Of a stretch of DNA of 64,000 nt, positions 53,850-62,059 are shown one piece after another. Source of the DNA: Mycobacterium sp. 1423905.2 (GTDB lineage: Bacteria; Actinomycetota; Actinomycetes; Mycobacteriales; Mycobacteriaceae). The notes under the pieces are model-generated. The model saw only the letters and a list, made by a program, of their open reading frames with translations, was not told the origin of the DNA and did no database searches. The DNA lies in assembly GCF_001673155.1 (NCBI RefSeq), contig NZ_LZLE01000202.1:1-64000 (forward strand), written 5' to 3'. Position 1 is the stretch's first letter. Each line of letters starts with the position of its first letter. Both the position numbers and the translations under genes were made by a program.

Positions 53850-54134
53850 TCATCGCTTGCGCGATCTGACCCACTGAAGTCCGTCCCGCTTGGAGAAGTA
53901 GTTGCCGTTACCCAGCCGCGTAGGCACGATTTCCCGGCGCATCACGGCGTAGTGGATCATTCGCCGGGTCACCGGCAGGTCCTGCTCATGGTGAAGGTAT
54001 TCAAATAGCTGCTGTTCAGTCATGTTGGGGCGGTCCAGCTTTCCCATGCCCATGCCGTTGGTGACGGCGTCGTTGATCAGGTCGCGGAGGATGTGCGCGA
54101 GCTGATTGGCCGTGTCAGTCATGGTGATCGCCAT
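53850..54134 (-). CDS. Small helix-turn-helix DNA-binding protein
   Basis: About 94 residues starting MAITMTDTANQLAHILRDLI (an ATG four codons later is also possible). The C-terminal part (MTEQQLFEYLHHEQDLPVT, IHYAVMRREIVPTRLGNGNY) resembles excisionase- or MerR-like helix-turn-helix proteins. It lies 41 bp behind the 183-residue zinc-ribbon gene on the same strand and is probably co-transcribed as a local regulator. Confidence 0.55.
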   Translation of the reverse strand: MAITMTDTANQLAHILRDLINDAVTNGMGMGKLDRPNMTEQQLFEYLHHEQDLPVTRRMIHYAVMRREIVPTRLGNGNYFSKRDGLQWVRSRKR

Positions 54135-54175
54135 TTCGTTGCATTGTGTTGCGGTCCAACCATTCAGAGGAGCAT

Positions 54176-54727
54176 CTAGCCGCAGTTGTCGCAGATGCCA
54201 GTCGCCGGGAGAACCGTGTTGCATCCCACACAAATCTTCGGCAGCTGATCCCGCTTGGCTTGCGCCCGCTTGTAGTCCCGAGTCGCCCTTACTCGGGGCG
54301 TCAGTGTCGGCTTTCCACCGTCGGGCGGGAGTTCCGCGCCGAAGAATTTGTAGCATTCAAGGCGGGCTAGTGCGGCGTGATCGTCCAGAGTGTCAAGATC
54401 GTCCGGTATCGGCTCGCCGGCGACTTCGAGAACTTCACGGTAGCCGGCGCCGACTGTCCCTTCCGCGTGCACGACTAGGGACGTGAGGGGTGGCAAACCT
54501 TCCTTCGCACACTGCGCCACGAGCGGACCAAGCAACCTCCCAAGCCAATAGAGCTGGGCGTCATACCGAATGCCTGTGGCTTCCTTGACTTTCTGAGCCA
54601 ACTCTTTGTAAGTGATGACGGCGTTGTAGACCTTTGCCGTCCTGACTAGCTCGTCGAATGCGACAGGCAGAAACACATCAATCGCCGCGTCGAGCGACAG
54701 GTAGTTACCGTCTTTGTCATAAGGCAC
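54176..54727 (-). CDS. Conserved hypothetical protein with C-terminal zinc ribbon
   Basis: A 183-residue protein from GTG 54727 (PYDKDGNYLSLDAAIDVFLP). The N-terminal 100 residues include TYKELAQKVKEATGIRYDAQ, a winged-helix-like segment. The last 20 residues form a CVGC...CDNC zinc ribbon. It recurs in mycobacterial and other actinobacterial islands as I recall, without known function. It heads a two-gene unit with the small helix-turn-helix gene. Confidence 0.55.
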   Translation of the reverse strand: MPYDKDGNYLSLDAAIDVFLPVAFDELVRTAKVYNAVITYKELAQKVKEATGIRYDAQLYWLGRLLGPLVAQCAKEGLPPLTSLVVHAEGTVGAGYREVLEVAGEPIPDDLDTLDDHAALARLECYKFFGAELPPDGGKPTLTPRVRATRDYKRAQAKRDQLPKICVGCNTVLPATGICDNCG

Positions 54728-54914
54728 AAGTTTCCCCTCCCCTGCCCGGGCTCAACCATTGCACAGCAATTCAACAACTGATTCGCAGACTGCCGCCTGA
54801 GCCTTTATGCTGCTGCAGAGAGGGTGCCCAACCATGCAACCCGCTATGCAATGCCGACCTCGTCGCCGAAGACTGCGGCGGACTGCTGTGGCTGCTAAGA
54901 AGAGTAATCGCCCT

Positions 54915-56138
54915 TTACTCGGCAGCTGCGTCCTCTTGTCGGATGCCGTCAAGCCAGCGGTCAAGTGCTGCCCCCTCGAGTTCCCTGGCAATCAGAATCC
55001 GCGCTATGTCGCCGCCAGAAACCAGAACAACTGGATGACCGTCTTCGATGAGTTCCTTCTGCACGCCTATATCGAAATGCGATGTGGTGACGAAGATTCC
55101 GAAGTCTCGATGTTTGATGCGGGAAATCAGGCGCATCATTTCCCTGACCCCGATAGCCTTTTTCCAGTGCTTGGCCTCGGCGCAAATGTCCAGCGAAATC
55201 AAATGATCGTCGTGGCCCACTCTGTACTTACCTACAACATCTCGCCCCCCGTCAACCACCTTGCGGGTCACTTCAAGATCGAAGAATTTTGGATCCATCA
55301 GTCGCAGCAGCGCCTTGGTGAAATATTCGAACTGGCGGTCGCTGAGAGATCGCACCGCCTCCAGCGCCTTTTCCTCCCGTTCCTTGCGTGGCAGCTTGGG
55401 AAGCTGGTCGGCTTTCTTGCGGGGTACGCGAGCAGGTGGTGTTGTCAACGGATCGTACTTGCCTGTGTCGACCCACTTTGCGAACGCAGGAGGACAACTC
55501 TTGGCCTTGGCTGGCGAGGCGCCTGACACGATCTCTTCTAGCCAGGAATACGGCACCGATTCCGCCTTCAAAATTGTGAACACGGCCCGATAGTTCTGGA
55601 ACCGTTCGTGGCCTTTGCGCCGCCATACTGCCACGAGGTCTTCCAAGTTTGAGAGGCCCTCTGCACCGGGAACGGCGAGGCCCAAGAAACGCATATAGCT
55701 GCCACCAGCACCCACGTAACTTTCGAAGCAGAGGAAGGGGCAGATGGCTTCGCGGTCGCCGTCGTGCCGCAGCTCGAACGCCTTCTCAAGTAACCGGTTG
55801 CCGCCGACAGGGGTTTTGTTGATTCTGTTGCCCGGTTTGCGATTATCGCCGTAGTAGGTGAACAGACCTGTCTCGCTATCCAGTGAATCCGGCCACTCTG
55901 GCTCACCGAAGTTTGTTACCAGCAGACAGAATCCACAATCTTCGATCGCAGTCGAGCCGTTCTTGAGGCTCTTAGGTCTGAAGCCCTGAGCGTTCGCTAT
56001 GCCAACCCCGTCTGAGAAACGGAAGAAGCGGTTGAACTCATCGCGCTTGTCCTTCCAGTTGCTCAGGTTGCGATAGGAACCGTCGACGCGCAACTCGTCA
56101 GGGCGCTGTACTAGCCCGGCGTCCCCCGAGGTGTTCAT
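54915..56138 (-). CDS. AspBHI/Mrr-like modification-dependent restriction endonuclease
   Basis: A 407-residue protein when started at MNTSGDAGLVQRPDEL. The N-terminal 200 residues resemble the SRA-like DNA-recognition domain of AspBHI/MspJI-type enzymes (YRNLSNWKDKRDEFNRFFRF). The C-terminal 140 residues are an Mrr-type PD-(D/E)xK nuclease: KVVDGGRDVVGKYRVG with the catalytic Asp and DICAEAKHWKKAIG with the E-x-K pair. AspBHI relatives cut near 5-methylcytosine. The element also encodes a 5mC methyltransferase, so recognition contexts must differ or restriction be controlled. Confidence 0.75.
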   Translation of the reverse strand: MNTSGDAGLVQRPDELRVDGSYRNLSNWKDKRDEFNRFFRFSDGVGIANAQGFRPKSLKNGSTAIEDCGFCLLVTNFGEPEWPDSLDSETGLFTYYGDNRKPGNRINKTPVGGNRLLEKAFELRHDGDREAICPFLCFESYVGAGGSYMRFLGLAVPGAEGLSNLEDLVAVWRRKGHERFQNYRAVFTILKAESVPYSWLEEIVSGASPAKAKSCPPAFAKWVDTGKYDPLTTPPARVPRKKADQLPKLPRKEREEKALEAVRSLSDRQFEYFTKALLRLMDPKFFDLEVTRKVVDGGRDVVGKYRVGHDDHLISLDICAEAKHWKKAIGVREMMRLISRIKHRDFGIFVTTSHFDIGVQKELIEDGHPVVLVSGGDIARILIARELEGAALDRWLDGIRQEDAAAE

Positions 56139-56381
56139 GCGACGGAGCCTATCCCTGGTTCGTGCAGGCACCACACTGAAGTCAGGCTGCTGAATGCGCC
56201 ACTCTAACCGAGCCGCTCACAAATAGATTAGTGGCGACAAGCGAGCTTTATCGTCGTTCACACCGGTGGCTCGGTACAGCGTCGAGCCGCTAATTGCCGA
56301 ATCGCTCTCCGGTTCAAAAACTGTCGTGTTTGTTGGGCCTACTGGGGTCTCTGGCCGCGTCGGCCCGCTCGCGGAGGCAGC

Positions 56382-56933
56382 TTATGCAGACCCTGGTGCC
56401 GTCGCCTCGGATGAAAATGTTGTCGCCCACAAGTCGGTGGCGGCCGCTCGAGCACAGGCGTTTCGGACGCCGTGCCGGTGGGCATCACGCAGATTGTCGC
56501 TGTGGCTGCCGTACCGCAGGTTGGCGATCCAGAGGTTGGTCTTGTCGTCGTCGTCGTGCAGCACCACCTGGCCGGACCGCGCGCCACCCAAGTAGGTCTC
56601 GCCCATCAGCCGGTGGACGGCGACGGTCCGCCCGCCCAAGCGCACGGAAGGGTATCGCCCCGACGCGACCAGGATGCGGCCGGTACGGCGGTTGCGGACC
56701 CGGCCGAACGTGGAGACGTCGTAAGAGTCCTCGAAACCGCGCGCCGGGAGCCACAGCTCCGCGTCGAAATGCTCCTCCCCTACGCCGCTGTAGAAAAGGA
56801 TCGACCACCCCGCGGCGTGGCATCGATCACAGCAGCACTGCCCGGCAGGGACCGGCTGGCGGCACATGCCGCACCGCTGGGCTGCCGTCTCCGGCCGGCT
56901 AAGTCTTTGGGCCTGGAAAGGGAGCTGGGCCAT
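56382..56933 (-). CDS. NUMOD4/HNH endonuclease
   Basis: A 183-residue protein; the ATG at 56933 overlaps the stop of the upstream ATPase gene by one base (TGATG). A zinc-finger-like N-terminus (CGMCRQPVPAGQCCCDRC) is followed by a NUMOD4 motif (YDVSTFGRVRNRRTGRILV). The HNH_3-type nuclease core is VAVHRLMGETYLGG, VVLHDDDDKTN and IANLRYGSHSDNLRD. Such proteins are common free-standing homing-type nucleases in phages and their satellites, but HNH nucleases also help packaging or restriction. Confidence 0.8.
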   Translation of the reverse strand: MAQLPFQAQRLSRPETAAQRCGMCRQPVPAGQCCCDRCHAAGWSILFYSGVGEEHFDAELWLPARGFEDSYDVSTFGRVRNRRTGRILVASGRYPSVRLGGRTVAVHRLMGETYLGGARSGQVVLHDDDDKTNLWIANLRYGSHSDNLRDAHRHGVRNACARAAATDLWATTFSSEATAPGSA

Positions 56934-58612
56934 CAGGTCGCCGGCTCTGGGTCGGTGCGCTCGGCAATGTCCGGCGTCGCGGCGAGATGGCAGCGCTCGC
57001 AGAGTCCGCGGTCGATGGATGCCGCCGCCCACAAAGGCTCATCGCACACGGAGCAGTTCCCGGGCGTCGGTGTGTTTGGTCGGGCAGAGGCGAGCACACG
57101 CTTGACGTTGTCGGTGTAGCCGGGTGTCTCCGGCGTGGGCGCGTCAGGAGGCAGGTCCGGTTGCACATGCCTCTCGACGCGAGTTGGGGGTTGGAGTTCG
57201 TTTGCTGGCGGGTTGGAATTGGCGTGCGTCGGGTCCATCCCGTTGATCGGTGGGGTGAAACCCGTGGGGCGGTGAAGATTCGACGTTTCCCCAGGTCGGG
57301 TCTCGGCGTCCGGTGGTGTTGGGGTGGACGGCGTCCACCCTCGTCCACCCTTAGAATCCGCAGGTCGGGTGGGCTGGACAAGGGTGGATGGGGTGGACGC
57401 GGTATACCCCTCTCCGCGTTGCGTTGGCACCTTGAAGGCAGCGCCCTCGTCAATCAATTCGCTCATTGCTGGACCGAAGTAATCGCGGCGCAGATCCCCG
57501 CGCAGCTTGCCGTACAGATCGCTCTTGGTGATCACCTCGCCCGGGGACAACTTGGCGAGGTACCCCGCGAGCGAACGCTTAACCCGATTGAGTTTGCCGT
57601 CCGACACGTATTCGTCGTGCGCGACTGCGTCCGCGGCCCTGGCCAGCCGCTGCTGGCGGCGCTGCTCATCGGCGTCCCGCTGGATGCCGGCACGCGTCAC
57701 CCGCGACGCCTGCATGAGGCTGCCCGCTATCTCCCAATCCTCTTCGGTCACTTCATCGCGCCCGGCGAGAACCATCAGGCCGCACGCCACTTTGAGGCCT
57801 GTCAGCAAGGCGTGGCCGTCGAGCGGGTCGACGCCAGCGCCGCGGTGATAGCCGACTTGGTGGCGGTCGATGGCCTCGCGGGCGACGTCGCAGACCTTGA
57901 GATCGATCAGGGCATCGCCTGCAGGGTCGGGAAATGGGATGGGAGGGATGACGCGAGGGCCCACCGCGGCCGGCCGGTCTTCGGGCATATCAGGGTCACG
58001 GGTCGGCAGCCACACGAAACGTTGCGGCGTGCCGCCATCCGCGCCAGCCAGTAACACCTTGGCGCGCAGCGGCTGCACTCCCACGATGAGGCCGGCGCGG
58101 TAGGTCAGCGCCTCGACGCGGGTTTTGGTGTCTTTGTTCGCGTTGCTGAATCCCAGGCTTTCGCCCATGAACATTTTCCGCAGCTCGGCCTCTAGGGTCT
58201 GGCCGCGGCGGGCGAATAAGCCTGCGAGGGAGTCGATTTCGCTCGCTATAAATAGCGCGGTGCGCTTGTCCTTGTCCATCTCCATCAGCGTGCGTGCGAT
58301 GCCCTCGCCGCTGCCGGGCGAGAATTCGGGCGGGCGAGGGGCTGGCTTAAAGTCCGGGTCCAGGTATTGGATGCAGTCGCGGCCGGCGGCCTCGCTTGCG
58401 CCCTTGCCCGCACCAGGTGGGCCGACGAGGGCGACGTTTAGGTTGATGGCGACCCTGCCTCCTATGGTGGGCGGGAGCACGACGTGCGGGGGGATTTGGC
58501 ATGTTGCCCGTACTAGGGCCACGCCCAGCGTGGAGAGTGGGTTTGCCCTTCTCGATCGCGCGAAATCGCGGATGTGGGCGAGTTCTGGTCGCTCCCAGAT
58601 ATCGGCGTTCAT
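56933..58612 (-). CDS. DUF3987-type replication ATPase/helicase
   Basis: A 559-residue protein starting MNADIWERPELAHIRDFARS (ATGA overlap with the upstream gene; the open frame further upstream is a shadow). A P-loop ATPase domain has Walker A VALVGPPGAGKGA (about 60) and acidic IASEIDSLAGLF. The middle is helical, and the C-terminus is Pro/Thr-rich with a zinc ribbon (CSVCDEPLW, LCERCHLA). The DUF3987 ATPases replicate plasmids, satellites and small phages. It belongs to the xis-DUF2742-DUF3987-HNH unit that starts opposite the repressor. Confidence 0.75.
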   Translation of the reverse strand: MNADIWERPELAHIRDFARSRRANPLSTLGVALVRATCQIPPHVVLPPTIGGRVAINLNVALVGPPGAGKGASEAAGRDCIQYLDPDFKPAPRPPEFSPGSGEGIARTLMEMDKDKRTALFIASEIDSLAGLFARRGQTLEAELRKMFMGESLGFSNANKDTKTRVEALTYRAGLIVGVQPLRAKVLLAGADGGTPQRFVWLPTRDPDMPEDRPAAVGPRVIPPIPFPDPAGDALIDLKVCDVAREAIDRHQVGYHRGAGVDPLDGHALLTGLKVACGLMVLAGRDEVTEEDWEIAGSLMQASRVTRAGIQRDADEQRRQQRLARAADAVAHDEYVSDGKLNRVKRSLAGYLAKLSPGEVITKSDLYGKLRGDLRRDYFGPAMSELIDEGAAFKVPTQRGEGYTASTPSTLVQPTRPADSKGGRGWTPSTPTPPDAETRPGETSNLHRPTGFTPPINGMDPTHANSNPPANELQPPTRVERHVQPDLPPDAPTPETPGYTDNVKRVLASARPNTPTPGNCSVCDEPLWAAASIDRGLCERCHLAATPDIAERTDPEPAT

Positions 58613-58935
58613 GCGGTCACCGCCCGCTTCGTCCATGGGTGTGCGGCGGCGAAGTCGGCTCGTTCGCGGTAGCGGGTCGCGACCCGCGCCCAGTCCGCTG
58701 CTGCGGCGACCGCCTTCGCCGCCTCGGCCATTGCCGCCTGCTCCCAGCAGATGCCGTATGCCAGACCCTCGGCCGCGTTGAGGACCCCGGCCAGCTTGTC
58801 GGGGTGGTCGTCGTGCAGGGCGCACCATGCGGGCGTGCCCAGCGCTGGTGCTGAGGTGTCCATCGCCCCGGTGCGCCGGCGTAGCCGGTTCAGATACTGG
58901 TGGACCGGATGCCAGGCGACCTGTTCGACCGTCAT
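58609..58935 (-). CDS. DUF2742 mycobacterial prophage protein
   Basis: A 108-residue protein matching the pattern of DUF2742 proteins I recall from phiRv1 and phiRv2 of M. tuberculosis: QVAWHPVHQYLNRLRRRTG, GTPAWCALHDDHPDKLAGVL and AAAADWARVATRYRERADF ending AAHPWTKRA. Function is unknown. It starts 4 bp inside the excisionase gene and overlaps the ATPase gene, forming one polycistronic unit. Confidence 0.8.
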   Translation of the reverse strand: MTVEQVAWHPVHQYLNRLRRRTGAMDTSAPALGTPAWCALHDDHPDKLAGVLNAAEGLAYGICWEQAAMAEAAKAVAAAADWARVATRYRERADFAAAHPWTKRAVTA

Positions 58936-59162
58936 GCGTCTTCGAGGCCGGCGATGAAATCGCGGAGCGCCTGCTCTGGAATTAGCCTGCGCCGCCCAAT
59001 TTTCACGGAACGTAGTTGCCCGGATGCCATCAGGGCGAAGACTGTGGACCGGCCTACCTTGAGCTTTTCCATGGCCTCGGGAATCTCGTTGAGCTTGGCG
59101 GGTCTGGCGACGTCGTCCAGCAGGCGGGCGACCTCGTCCCGTAGTTGTTGGTCGGTGGTCAT
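58932..59162 (-). CDS. xis: Excisionase-like DNA-binding protein
   Basis: A 76-residue excisionase/MerR-type winged-helix protein: LNEIPEAMEKLKVGRSTVFALM, then ASGQLRSVKIGRRRLIPEQAL. Such recombination directionality factors bind near attachment sites and switch the integrase from integration to excision. It is the first gene of the leftward operon, divergent from the repressor gene, a classical lysis-lysogeny arrangement. Confidence 0.8.
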   Translation of the reverse strand: MTTDQQLRDEVARLLDDVARPAKLNEIPEAMEKLKVGRSTVFALMASGQLRSVKIGRRRLIPEQALRDFIAGLEDA

Positions 59163-59260
59163 GCGATCCTCAGATGTTTCCAGAATGCGACACGAACATG
59201 TATTCTTGTTACCGTTATGGCGAGCTTACGCCGAGATTCGCCGTAATGCATATAGGTCTA
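59163..59260. promoter_or_regulatory. Divergent control region between xis and repressor
   Basis: 98 bp separate the two divergent starts, so early leftward and repressor promoters must overlap here. The imperfect inverted repeat AACATGTATTCTTGTT (59195-59210) is a candidate repressor operator. I have not verified further copies. Confidence 0.4.
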
Positions 59261-59920
59261 ATGAAAGGTGTCGCTTTGCCGAAAACCGATGTGACTGCCA
59301 AGCAGTGGCAAAAGGAGCTGGCGGCGCGGACGGGCAGCGCGGTCCGGGAACGCCGAAAGGCTCTGGACCTCACGGCGGCCGGGCTGGCCGAACGCACCGC
59401 GGAGCTGGGGTATCCGGTATCGCGGGTCGCGATCGGAAAGATCGAAACCGGCCATCGCGAGGGCAAAATGGACCTGGCCGAATTGCTGGTTTTGGCGGCT
59501 GCGTTAGCAATCCCCCCGGTCATGCTGATCTACCCGGGCGTGCCGCACGGCCCCGTCGAAGTGCTGCCTGGGTTGGAATGCGATTCAGTGGACGCCCTTG
59601 AGTGGTTTGTCGGCGACAGCCCCAAGCTGGCGTTCCGGATGACTGAACGGTTCGGGGTGTCGCAGCAGGAGGTCGTCGATGCCGGCGAGCCGCTGCTGCT
59701 GGCGCGCGAGCTGAAGGGGATCGAGAGCGAGCTGGCGCGTGTGCGCGACCTACAGCAGCATCTGGCCCATGATGCGGCGGCCCGCGAGGCTGATGAGCTG
59801 GACGGCGGAAGGTTCGCCCAAACCCTGAAGTCCGCGCTCGACGCGAACGAGAAGCTGCGTGTGCAGACCATCCGCCAGCTAAGGGCGCTGGGTCAGCCAG
59901 TGAGAGAAGAGGACCAATGA
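59261..59920 (+). CDS. XRE-family helix-turn-helix repressor
   Basis: About 219 residues from ATG 59261 (MKGVALPKTDVTAKQWQKEL); in-frame ATGs further upstream lie in the presumed promoter. The N-terminal XRE-type helix-turn-helix spans RRKALDLTAAGLAERTAELG and PVSRVAIGKIETGHR. The C-terminal region is helical with a heptad-like stretch (ARELKGIESELARVRDLQQH) for dimerisation. It probably keeps the element quiescent by repressing xis and itself. The integrase follows 65 bp downstream. Confidence 0.75.
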   Translation: MKGVALPKTDVTAKQWQKELAARTGSAVRERRKALDLTAAGLAERTAELGYPVSRVAIGKIETGHREGKMDLAELLVLAAALAIPPVMLIYPGVPHGPVEVLPGLECDSVDALEWFVGDSPKLAFRMTERFGVSQQEVVDAGEPLLLARELKGIESELARVRDLQQHLAHDAAAREADELDGGRFAQTLKSALDANEKLRVQTIRQLRALGQPVREEDQ

Positions 59921-59984
59921 GACAGCAACTACCTCCGCAGATAACGAAAGTCACGACAACCGACCGCAAAACTGGGAACCTGTC

Positions 59985-61241
59985 GTGCGCTATCAGGTTC
60001 GGGTAGATGGTGGCGTAAATCCGGGAACCGGTGCACGCCAACAGGTTCGGCGCCGCTACAACACGGAGGCCGAAGCTCGCCGTGCTCTCGCCGCGATCGG
60101 TGACGAGGCAATGACTGGCCAGTTCGTCGCCCGCAAAACGGTCACCGTCGAGCAGGTCTGCGAGCAGTACCTGGCTGGCCGCCACAACCTGCGGGCATCA
60201 TCGAAGTCGAAGTTGGGCTACGACTTGACGCCCCTGCGGGAGCGGCACGGGAACCTGCCGGTGCAGCGCCTCACCAAGCGTCATATCGACGAGCTGGTGG
60301 CTGATCTGCTCACCGGCGGCACCGAGACGGCGAAGGGTCGGACCCGCCGCCCGTGGGGAGCCGACGCGGCGAACAAAGTCATTCAAACCATCGCCCAGGT
60401 GCTCGCTGATGCGCAGCGTCAGGGCTTGGTGGCCCGCAACGTCGCTGAGCATGTCGACCGCGTCAACCGGCCGCACCGGGTGGTCGACACCTACACCGAG
60501 GACGAGGTTCAGCAGCTCCTCGCGGCGCTGGCTAACGACCGGCTCGGGCATGCTTGGGAGCTGGCGTTGTCCGGGATGCGCCGGGGTGAAATCGCGGGAT
60601 TGCGTTGGCAAGACGTTGATTTGAACGCTAAGACGCTGTCGATCGTGAACAACCGGGTGTCGGCCGGCGGCAAGACGGTCGAGAATGATCCGAAGTCCAC
60701 GACCTCACGCAGGACGCTGCCCCTGCCCGATCGGCTAGTGACGGTATTGAAGGCGGCCAAGAAGCGGCAGGTGGCCGAGCGGCTGGTGTTGGGCGCTTCC
60801 TACCGGTCCGGGGCCTACGTGGTGTCCAACGAGGTCGGCGACCCGTACTCGCCGGCGGTGCTGTCTCGGTACTGGCGTGAAACGGTCGAAGCCGCCGGTT
60901 TGCGGCACATCAAGCTGCACGCGGCCCGGCACACCTGTGCGACCCTCATGCACCTGCAGGGAGTGCCCGTCGCGGTGATCGCGGCCTGGATTGGCCACAA
61001 AGACGCGTCGCTCACGATGAAGCTCTACGCGCACAGCCAATTAGCTGCGCTTCAGGCGGCCGGAGCGAGTTTGGACCGAGTTGTGTCATCGTGTGTCACC
61101 GAGCCTCTTGCTCGAACACGACGCAAGGCATCGCCGCGGGTAAACGTGGAGCCGATGACGGGAATCGAACCCGCGTATTCAGCTTGGGAAGCTGATGTTC
61201 TGCCATTGAACTACATCGGCGCGGTTGCCCAGAAAGGCTAG
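59985..61241 (+). CDS. int: Tyrosine integrase reading through the attachment site
   Basis: A 418-residue tyrosine recombinase. An N-terminal core-binding SAM-like domain (VTVEQVCEQYLAG...) precedes the catalytic domain with Arg in LSGMRRGEIAGLRW, HxxR in LHAARHTCATLM, and GHKDASLTMKLYAH with the nucleophilic Tyr. The reading frame continues through the 50-bp att repeat and antisense to the tRNA-Gly gene, ending VLPLNYIGAVAQKG. The frame is also open upstream of GTG 59985, so the start is uncertain. It catalyses integration into, and excision from, the tRNA-Gly gene. Confidence 0.92.
   Translation: MRYQVRVDGGVNPGTGARQQVRRRYNTEAEARRALAAIGDEAMTGQFVARKTVTVEQVCEQYLAGRHNLRASSKSKLGYDLTPLRERHGNLPVQRLTKRHIDELVADLLTGGTETAKGRTRRPWGADAANKVIQTIAQVLADAQRQGLVARNVAEHVDRVNRPHRVVDTYTEDEVQQLLAALANDRLGHAWELALSGMRRGEIAGLRWQDVDLNAKTLSIVNNRVSAGGKTVENDPKSTTSRRTLPLPDRLVTVLKAAKKRQVAERLVLGASYRSGAYVVSNEVGDPYSPAVLSRYWRETVEAAGLRHIKLHAARHTCATLMHLQGVPVAVIAAWIGHKDASLTMKLYAHSQLAALQAAGASLDRVVSSCVTEPLARTRRKASPRVNVEPMTGIEPAYSAWEADVLPLNYIGAVAQKG
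61146..61195. repeat. attR: 50-bp direct repeat inside tRNA-Gly
   Basis: Identical to attL at 30720-30769. It covers the CCA end through the anticodon arm of the tRNA-Gly gene (minus strand). The element supplied this half, so the tRNA remains functional after integration. Confidence 0.93.
61147..61220 (-). tRNA. tRNA-Gly (anticodon CCC), integration site
   Basis: Minus strand: acceptor GCCGATG/CATCGGC, D-arm TAGTTCAATGGCAGAAC, anticodon stem CAGC/GCTG with loop TTCCCAA (anticodon CCC), T-arm GCGGG-TTCGATT-CCCGT (4-5 pairs), discriminator T and encoded CCA at 61147-61149. All expected arms are present. The CCC anticodon reads GGG glycine codons. The integrase 3' end runs antisense through it. 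Confidence 0.95.
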
Positions 61242-61253
61242 CACCGGCCGGCG

Positions 61254-62015
61254 CTATTCGTCGTCGAGGTACGCATCGGCCCACGCCCCGATGATCCGTC
61301 CGGCCCGATGCGCCTGGCCGCGGGCGGTGAGCAAGTGATCCGAGCCCTCGAGCGAGACGAAGCTGCGCGGGTGCCGCGCCAGGCGGAAGATCTCGCTCGC
61401 GTTCTCGATGCCGACCGTGTTGTCCGTCGGCGAGTGCAGAATCAGCAGCGGCAACCGCAGATCGGGGATCTTGTCCTCGAGCTGCGCCGCGCGCACATCC
61501 TCGACGAATTCCCGTTTCAACGTCAGCGTGCGACCACCGACCATCCACTCCGCACTGCCCTCGGTCAGGCAGCGGTCGACCACCGCGTCATAGTGCTTCT
61601 CGACATGGCCGACGTCGATCGGCGCCGCCACCGTGACGACCGAACGCACGCCTGGACACTTTCGGGCCGCGGCGAGCACGGCCGCACCACCCCACGAGTG
61701 CCCGACCAGGATGTCCGCCGGCGTCCCGCGCTCGGCCATGAACTCGCACGCCTTAACGATGTCGTTGACCTTCACGGTGAACGACCCGTCGCCCCAATCT
61801 CCCTCTGACCCGCTGAGCCCCAACGCGTCGAAGCGCAACATGCCGATCCCGTCGGCGGCTAACTGCTTACAGATCCGCGCCGCGGCCGGGGAGTCCTTGC
61901 CGAGCGTGAACCCGTGCGCGAACACGCCCCAGCCGCGTACGTCGCCCTCCGGCACGTCGATTACGCCGGCCAGGTTGGGACCCGTCGAACTCTGGAACGT
62001 GACTCGCTCTGCCAT
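61254..62015 (-). CDS. Alpha/beta hydrolase (serine esterase-like)
   Basis: A 253-residue hydrolase starting MAERVTFQSSTGPNLAGVID. Motifs: GVFAHGFTLGKDS (oxyanion), ILVGHSWGGAAVLAAARK with the nucleophile Ser in GHSWGG (about 107), Asp in LLILHSPTDNTVGIEN and His in EGSDHLLT near the C-terminus. The triad is complete. Similar to OsmC-associated/dienelactone-type hydrolases; substrate unknown. It ends 34 bp from the tRNA-Gly gene, on the same strand. Confidence 0.8.
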   Translation of the reverse strand: MAERVTFQSSTGPNLAGVIDVPEGDVRGWGVFAHGFTLGKDSPAAARICKQLAADGIGMLRFDALGLSGSEGDWGDGSFTVKVNDIVKACEFMAERGTPADILVGHSWGGAAVLAAARKCPGVRSVVTVAAPIDVGHVEKHYDAVVDRCLTEGSAEWMVGGRTLTLKREFVEDVRAAQLEDKIPDLRLPLLILHSPTDNTVGIENASEIFRLARHPRSFVSLEGSDHLLTARGQAHRAGRIIGAWADAYLDDE

Positions 62016-62059
62016 GGAGGGAAGGTACCCACGCTGGTGACCGATTAGGGTAGGCCGGC

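Larger units (their letters stand above)
30720..61195. mobile_element. Integrative element in tRNA-Gly(CCC) carrying a defense island
   Basis: About 30.5 kb bounded by 50-bp perfect direct repeats, the right one lying inside an intact tRNA-Gly gene. The right end holds integrase, XRE-type repressor, excisionase, DUF2742, DUF3987-type ATPase and NUMOD4/HNH, the set of a temperate phage or phage satellite. No capsid, portal, tail, lysis or large terminase genes are recognisable. Cargo is largely anti-phage: SIR2, DUF3883 proteins, dcm-vsr, a DISARM-like operon and a modification-dependent nuclease. Base composition and codon use from about 31 to 56 kb look less GC-rich than both flanks. Confidence 0.9.

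Noticed and set aside
30720..61195. Complete temperate prophage
   Set aside because: The integration and control module is phage-like but no capsid, portal, tail, lysis or large terminase genes can be recognised.
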